A stretch of DNA of 19,673 nt from an uncultured Selenomonas sp. GTDB lineage: Bacteria; Bacillota; Negativicutes; Selenomonadales; Selenomonadaceae. Every line of letters starts with the position of its first letter. Within the stretch, counting starts at the first letter, position 1. The stretch lies in the NCBI GenBank assembly GCA_905373085.1, contig CAJPRR010000027.1, forward strand, positions 1 to 19,673, read 5' to 3'. The translations under genes and the position numbers were made by a program. The notes below the pieces were generated by a model. The model saw only the letters and a list, made by a program, of their open reading frames with translations, made no database searches and was not told the origin of the DNA. Shown here piece by piece: positions 14,516 through 19,673 of this stretch.

Positions 14516-15803
14516 GACGGCGCCCGTGGATGTGCGCGAGCGGTTTTCCATACCGAAGGACGCCATCCGCAAGGGGTTCCAGCATCTGGCGGAGTATGCC
14601 GATCTCCTTGAGGCGGTCGTGCTCTCGACGTGCAACCGCAGCGAGATTTACGCGGTAACGGCGGACGATGCGCACGCGAGCGAGGCCGTGCGCCGCTTCT
14701 TCTTCGACCTCACGGGAAACGACGAGGACGTCGAAGAATACCTTTACATGCACGAGGACGAAGAATGCATCCGCCACCTCTTCCGCGTGGCGGCGAGTCT
14801 TGATTCGCTCGTCCTCGGCGAGGGGCAGATCCTCTCGCAGGTCAAGCAGGCGTACGCGCTCGCACTCGAAGGCCACGCGACGAGCACCGTGCTGAACACG
14901 CTGTTTCACCGCGCGATTGCGACGGGAAAGCGCGTGCGCACGGAGACGCGCATCGCGTGGAGCGCCGTGTCCGTCAGCTACGCGGCGGTCGAACTGGCGA
15001 AGGACATCTTCGGCACGCTCGACAAGTCGAGCGTCCTGATCTTCGGCGCGGGAAAGATGGCGGAGCTGACGGCGGAGCATCTCGTCTCGCACGGCGCGAA
15101 GAAGCTCTACATCGCGAATCGCCACATGGAAAAAGCCGAGGCGTTCGCCGCTCGCTTCGGCGGCGAGGCCGTGCCGTTCGAGCGTGCGATGGAAAAAGCC
15201 GAGGACATCGACGTCGTCGTGACCTCGACGGGCGCGCCGCACTACGTCGTCAAGGCGTGGGAGACGCGCCACCTCATGACCCAGCGAAAGGGGCGGCCGC
15301 TCGTCTTCATCGACATCGCCGTGCCGCGCGACGTCGACCCTGAGGTCGAGGAAATCAAGGGCGTGAAGCTCTTCAATATCGACGCCTTGGAAGCCGTCGT
15401 CGACGATCACATGGAGGAGCGCAAGCAGGAGGCGGTCGAGGCCTCGCGCATCGTCGAGGAGGAAATCGTCTCCATCGAAAAGCGCTTCCAATACCTATCG
15501 TGCCGCCCGCTGATGGCGCTCCTCTCCGAGCGCTGCGAGCGCATACGATGTCGTGAGATGCAGCGTGCGCACACGAAGCTGCCCGAACTCACGGAGGAGC
15601 AGCAGCGTGCCGTCGACCACATGACGCGCATGATCGTCCGAAAGATCCTGCGCACGCCGATGATGAAGCTCAACGCATCGGCGGGAACGGCGGACGAAGC
15701 ATTCTACATCGAGGCGATGCGAAGCCTCTTCAAGCTTGATACGATAGGGGAGACGGGAACTTGTGAAGAAAGACACCATCGTTATAGGTACGCGCAGCAG
15801 TAA
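14484..15803 (+). CDS. hemA: Glutamyl-tRNA reductase HemA
   Basis: HemA reduces glutamyl-tRNA(Glu) with NADPH to glutamate-1-semialdehyde, the first step of the C5 route to tetrapyrroles. The 439-residue protein starts canonically with MHLIVLGLNHKTAPVDVRER. It carries the nucleophile Cys50 in LSTCNRSE, then SLVLGEGQILSQVKQAY, ATGKRVRTET and the NADPH loop VLIFGAGKMAELTAEHL. The dimerisation helices follow after FIDIAVPRDVDPEV. The ATG lies 32 bases inside the preceding gene, with GGAGG about 12 bases upstream, so translation is coupled. The last 41 bases overlap hemC, and the final residues (GTCEERHHRYRYAQQ) look like a species-specific tail. HemA is often the regulated step through protein stability; nothing in the sequence shows that here. 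Confidence 0.98.
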   Translation: MHLIVLGLNHKTAPVDVRERFSIPKDAIRKGFQHLAEYADLLEAVVLSTCNRSEIYAVTADDAHASEAVRRFFFDLTGNDEDVEEYLYMHEDEECIRHLFRVAASLDSLVLGEGQILSQVKQAYALALEGHATSTVLNTLFHRAIATGKRVRTETRIAWSAVSVSYAAVELAKDIFGTLDKSSVLIFGAGKMAELTAEHLVSHGAKKLYIANRHMEKAEAFAARFGGEAVPFERAMEKAEDIDVVVTSTGAPHYVVKAWETRHLMTQRKGRPLVFIDIAVPRDVDPEVEEIKGVKLFNIDALEAVVDDHMEERKQEAVEASRIVEEEIVSIEKRFQYLSCRPLMALLSERCERIRCREMQRAHTKLPELTEEQQRAVDHMTRMIVRKILRTPMMKLNASAGTADEAFYIEAMRSLFKLDTIGETGTCEERHHRYRYAQQ

Positions 15804-16698
15804 GCTCGCACTTTGGCAGGCGGACTATGTAGAGGCGAAGCTCCGGGAGAGATACCCGGAGCTTCCTGTCGTACAAAAGCGCATGACGACGAAGGGCGAC
15901 CGCGTGCTCGATGCGCCGTTGGCGAAGATCGGCGGCAAGGGGCTTTTCACGAAGGAGCTTGAGCAGGCGATGCTCGCGGGCGAAATCGACCTCGCCGTGC
16001 ACAGCCTCAAGGACATGCCGACGGAACTGCCCGAAGGACTCATGCTCGCCGCCGTGACCGAGCGCTTCGACCCCGGCGACGCCGTCGTGAGTCCGCGCTA
16101 TCAAACGCTCGCGAACCTTCCTCAAGGCGCGAAGGTCGGCACGTCGAGCCTTCGCCGCCGCGCACAGCTCCTCGCCAAGAGGCCCGACCTTGAGATCGTC
16201 AGCCTGCGCGGCAACGTGAACACGCGGCTCAAAAAGCTCGAAGAAGAAAATTTCGACGCGATCATCCTCGCCGTCGCGGGACTCAAGCGCCTGGGCTTCC
16301 ATGACCGCATCACCGAGATTTTGCCGCGCGAAATCTGTCTGCCCGCCGTCGGACAAGGCGCCCTCGCCATCGAGGCGCGTGCGGACGACGAGGCGACGCT
16401 CTCCCTAATCGCCTTCCTCGACGACGCGGCGACGCGTGCGGCGGCGAGAGCGGAACGCGCCTTCCTCGCACGCGTCGAGGGCGGCTGCCAGGTGCCCGTC
16501 GGCGTCTACGCCGAGGCTGCGGACGAGGCGCTCGAAATGGAGGCGGTCATCGCCTCCATCGACGGTGAGCGCCTCTATCGCAAGAAGAAGGCGGGCAGCG
16601 CCCTTGACGCCGAGAAAATCGGCCGTGCGCTCGCCGAGGAACTGCTCGCCATGGGCGGCAAAGAAATCCTGCAGGAACTCGGCCTGCTGCAACCGTAA
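15763..16698 (+). CDS. hemC: Porphobilinogen deaminase (hydroxymethylbilane synthase) HemC
   Basis: HemC joins four porphobilinogen units into hydroxymethylbilane. The 311-residue protein begins IVIGTRSSKLALWQADYVEA. It has the catalytic Asp84 in VHSLKDMPTELPEG, the arginine-rich TSSLRRRAQ and LRGNVNTRL loops that bind substrate acid groups, LPAVGQGALAIE, and the cofactor cysteine Cys242 in EGGCQVPVG. These residue numbers match the E. coli enzyme. GTG at 15763 is the start, with GGGGAG upstream; it lies inside the end of hemA (41-base overlap). The stop codon TAA is the first part of the TAAGGAGG that serves the next gene, so all three reading frames are tied together. Confidence 0.98.
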   Translation: MKKDTIVIGTRSSKLALWQADYVEAKLRERYPELPVVQKRMTTKGDRVLDAPLAKIGGKGLFTKELEQAMLAGEIDLAVHSLKDMPTELPEGLMLAAVTERFDPGDAVVSPRYQTLANLPQGAKVGTSSLRRRAQLLAKRPDLEIVSLRGNVNTRLKKLEEENFDAIILAVAGLKRLGFHDRITEILPREICLPAVGQGALAIEARADDEATLSLIAFLDDAATRAAARAERAFLARVEGGCQVPVGVYAEAADEALEMEAVIASIDGERLYRKKKAGSALDAEKIGRALAEELLAMGGKEILQELGLLQP

Positions 16699-16714
16699 GG
16701 AGGAAAGCGAAGCT

Positions 16715-19194
<2,480 letters not shown>

Positions 19195-19207
19195 AAAGGA
19201 GCGAAAT

Positions 19208-19673
19208 ATGCTGAACTTAGAAAAATCCCTTGCTGCCTTCAATGAAGCGAAGACCCTCATGCCGGGCGGCGTCAACAGTCCCGTGCGCTCCTACAGAAAC
19301 GTCGACTGCAATCCGCCCTTTATCGCACGCGGCGAAGGCGCGCACATCTTCGACATCGACGGCAACGAGTACGTCGACTATGTGCTGTCGTGGGGGCCGC
19401 TCGTCGCCGGACACGCGCACCCCGCCGTCGTAAGCGCACTGGCTGACGCCGCCGCACGCGGCACGAGCTACGGCGCGCCGACGACGCTCGAATCCGACCT
19501 CGTGCGCCTCGTGCAGAAGGCCTATCCTTCCATGCAGCTCGTGCGCATGGTCAACTCGGGCACGGAAGCGACAATGAGCGCCCTGCGCCTTGCACGCGGC
19601 TTCACGGGACGCTCGAAAATCGTCAAGTTCGTCGGCTGCTACCACGGCCACAGCGACAGCCTGCTCGTCGACG
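19208..19673 (+). CDS. hemL: Glutamate-1-semialdehyde 2,1-aminomutase HemL (N-terminal 155 residues, cut by window edge)
   Basis: HemL is the PLP enzyme that converts glutamate-1-semialdehyde to 5-aminolevulinate, the step after HemA. ATG 19208 follows AAGGAG by six bases and lies 13 bases after hemB. Visible motifs are [48 protein letters not shown] and [20 protein letters not shown], followed by [16 protein letters not shown]. These give the substrate-gating and PLP-phosphate regions. The PLP lysine and the C-terminal domain lie beyond base 19673. It completes a gene set for glutamyl-tRNA to uroporphyrinogen III in one operon. Confidence 0.96.
   Translation, partial: MLNLEKSLAAFNEAKTLMPGGVNSPVRSYRNVDCNPPFIARGEGAHIFDIDGNEYVDYVLSWGPLVAGHAHPAVVSALADAAARGTSYGAPTTLESDLVRLVQKAYPSMQLVRMVNSGTEATMSALRLARGFTGRSKIVKFVGCYHGHSDSLLVD

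Noticed and set aside
14241..15491. A 416-codon minus-strand frame opposite the precorrin-2 dehydrogenase and hemA genes.
   Set aside because: It is a shadow of clearly conserved plus-strand genes with no ribosome site or motif of its own.
16436..16714. N-terminal extension of the cobA-hemD reading frame by 93 codons.
   Set aside because: It lies entirely within hemC in another frame, has an Arg/Ser-rich shadow composition, and the family N-terminus (VYLVGAGPGDPG) begins at 16715 behind TAAGGAGG.

Overview
The window comes from a GC-rich bacterium that is most probably a Gram-negative-type Firmicute of the Negativicutes (Selenomonas-like); this is an inference. It rests on a paired GlgC/GlgD ADP-glucose pyrophosphorylase of Firmicute type, a CobA-HemD fusion inside a C5-pathway heme-precursor operon that opens with a precorrin-2 dehydrogenase, strong Shine-Dalgarno sites, and high GC with GC-biased third codon positions. 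Nothing in the window identifies the species.

Region 1 (1-6234, minus strand) is a glycogen cluster read glgC-glgD-glgP-glgB, with glgB running off the left edge. GlgC makes ADP-glucose, GlgD looks like its non-catalytic partner, GlgB branches the polymer and GlgP phosphorolyses it. A good intrinsic terminator lies between glgD and glgP, and the glgB ribosome-binding site is folded into an 8-bp hairpin, so the four genes need not be expressed evenly.

Region 2 (6480-10502, minus strand) is an apparent cell-envelope operon: a glycosyltransferase-like/methyltransferase fusion cut by an in-frame amber codon, a YddA/SbmA-type ABC exporter, a Tat-exported zinc N-acetylmuramoyl-L-alanine amidase and a small three-helix membrane protein. 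The operon has a clear sigma-70-type promoter at 10549-10577. Between the exporter and the amidase, an 11-bp tandem repeat creates two overlapping four-codon mini-ORFs that lead directly into the amidase GTG codon.

Region 3 (10569-13645) starts with a second promoter whose -35 overlaps that of the region 2 promoter. It drives an unrecognised two-helix membrane protein on the plus strand. A long bidirectional terminator separates this gene from a convergent APC-family amino-acid permease. A YigZ/IMPACT-family protein follows, divergent from the permease.

Region 4 (13779-19673, plus strand) is a tetrapyrrole operon behind a strong extended -10 promoter: precorrin-2 dehydrogenase, hemA, hemC, cobA-hemD fusion, hemB and hemL (cut by the right edge). 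It converts glutamyl-tRNA to uroporphyrinogen III and on to precorrin-2/sirohydrochlorin, which suits siroheme and cobalamin synthesis. The genes overlap or lie within 20 bases of each other, and no late heme genes are present in the window. No RNA genes, CRISPR arrays, insertion sequences or phage genes were seen, and no gene-free stretch exceeds 300 bases.
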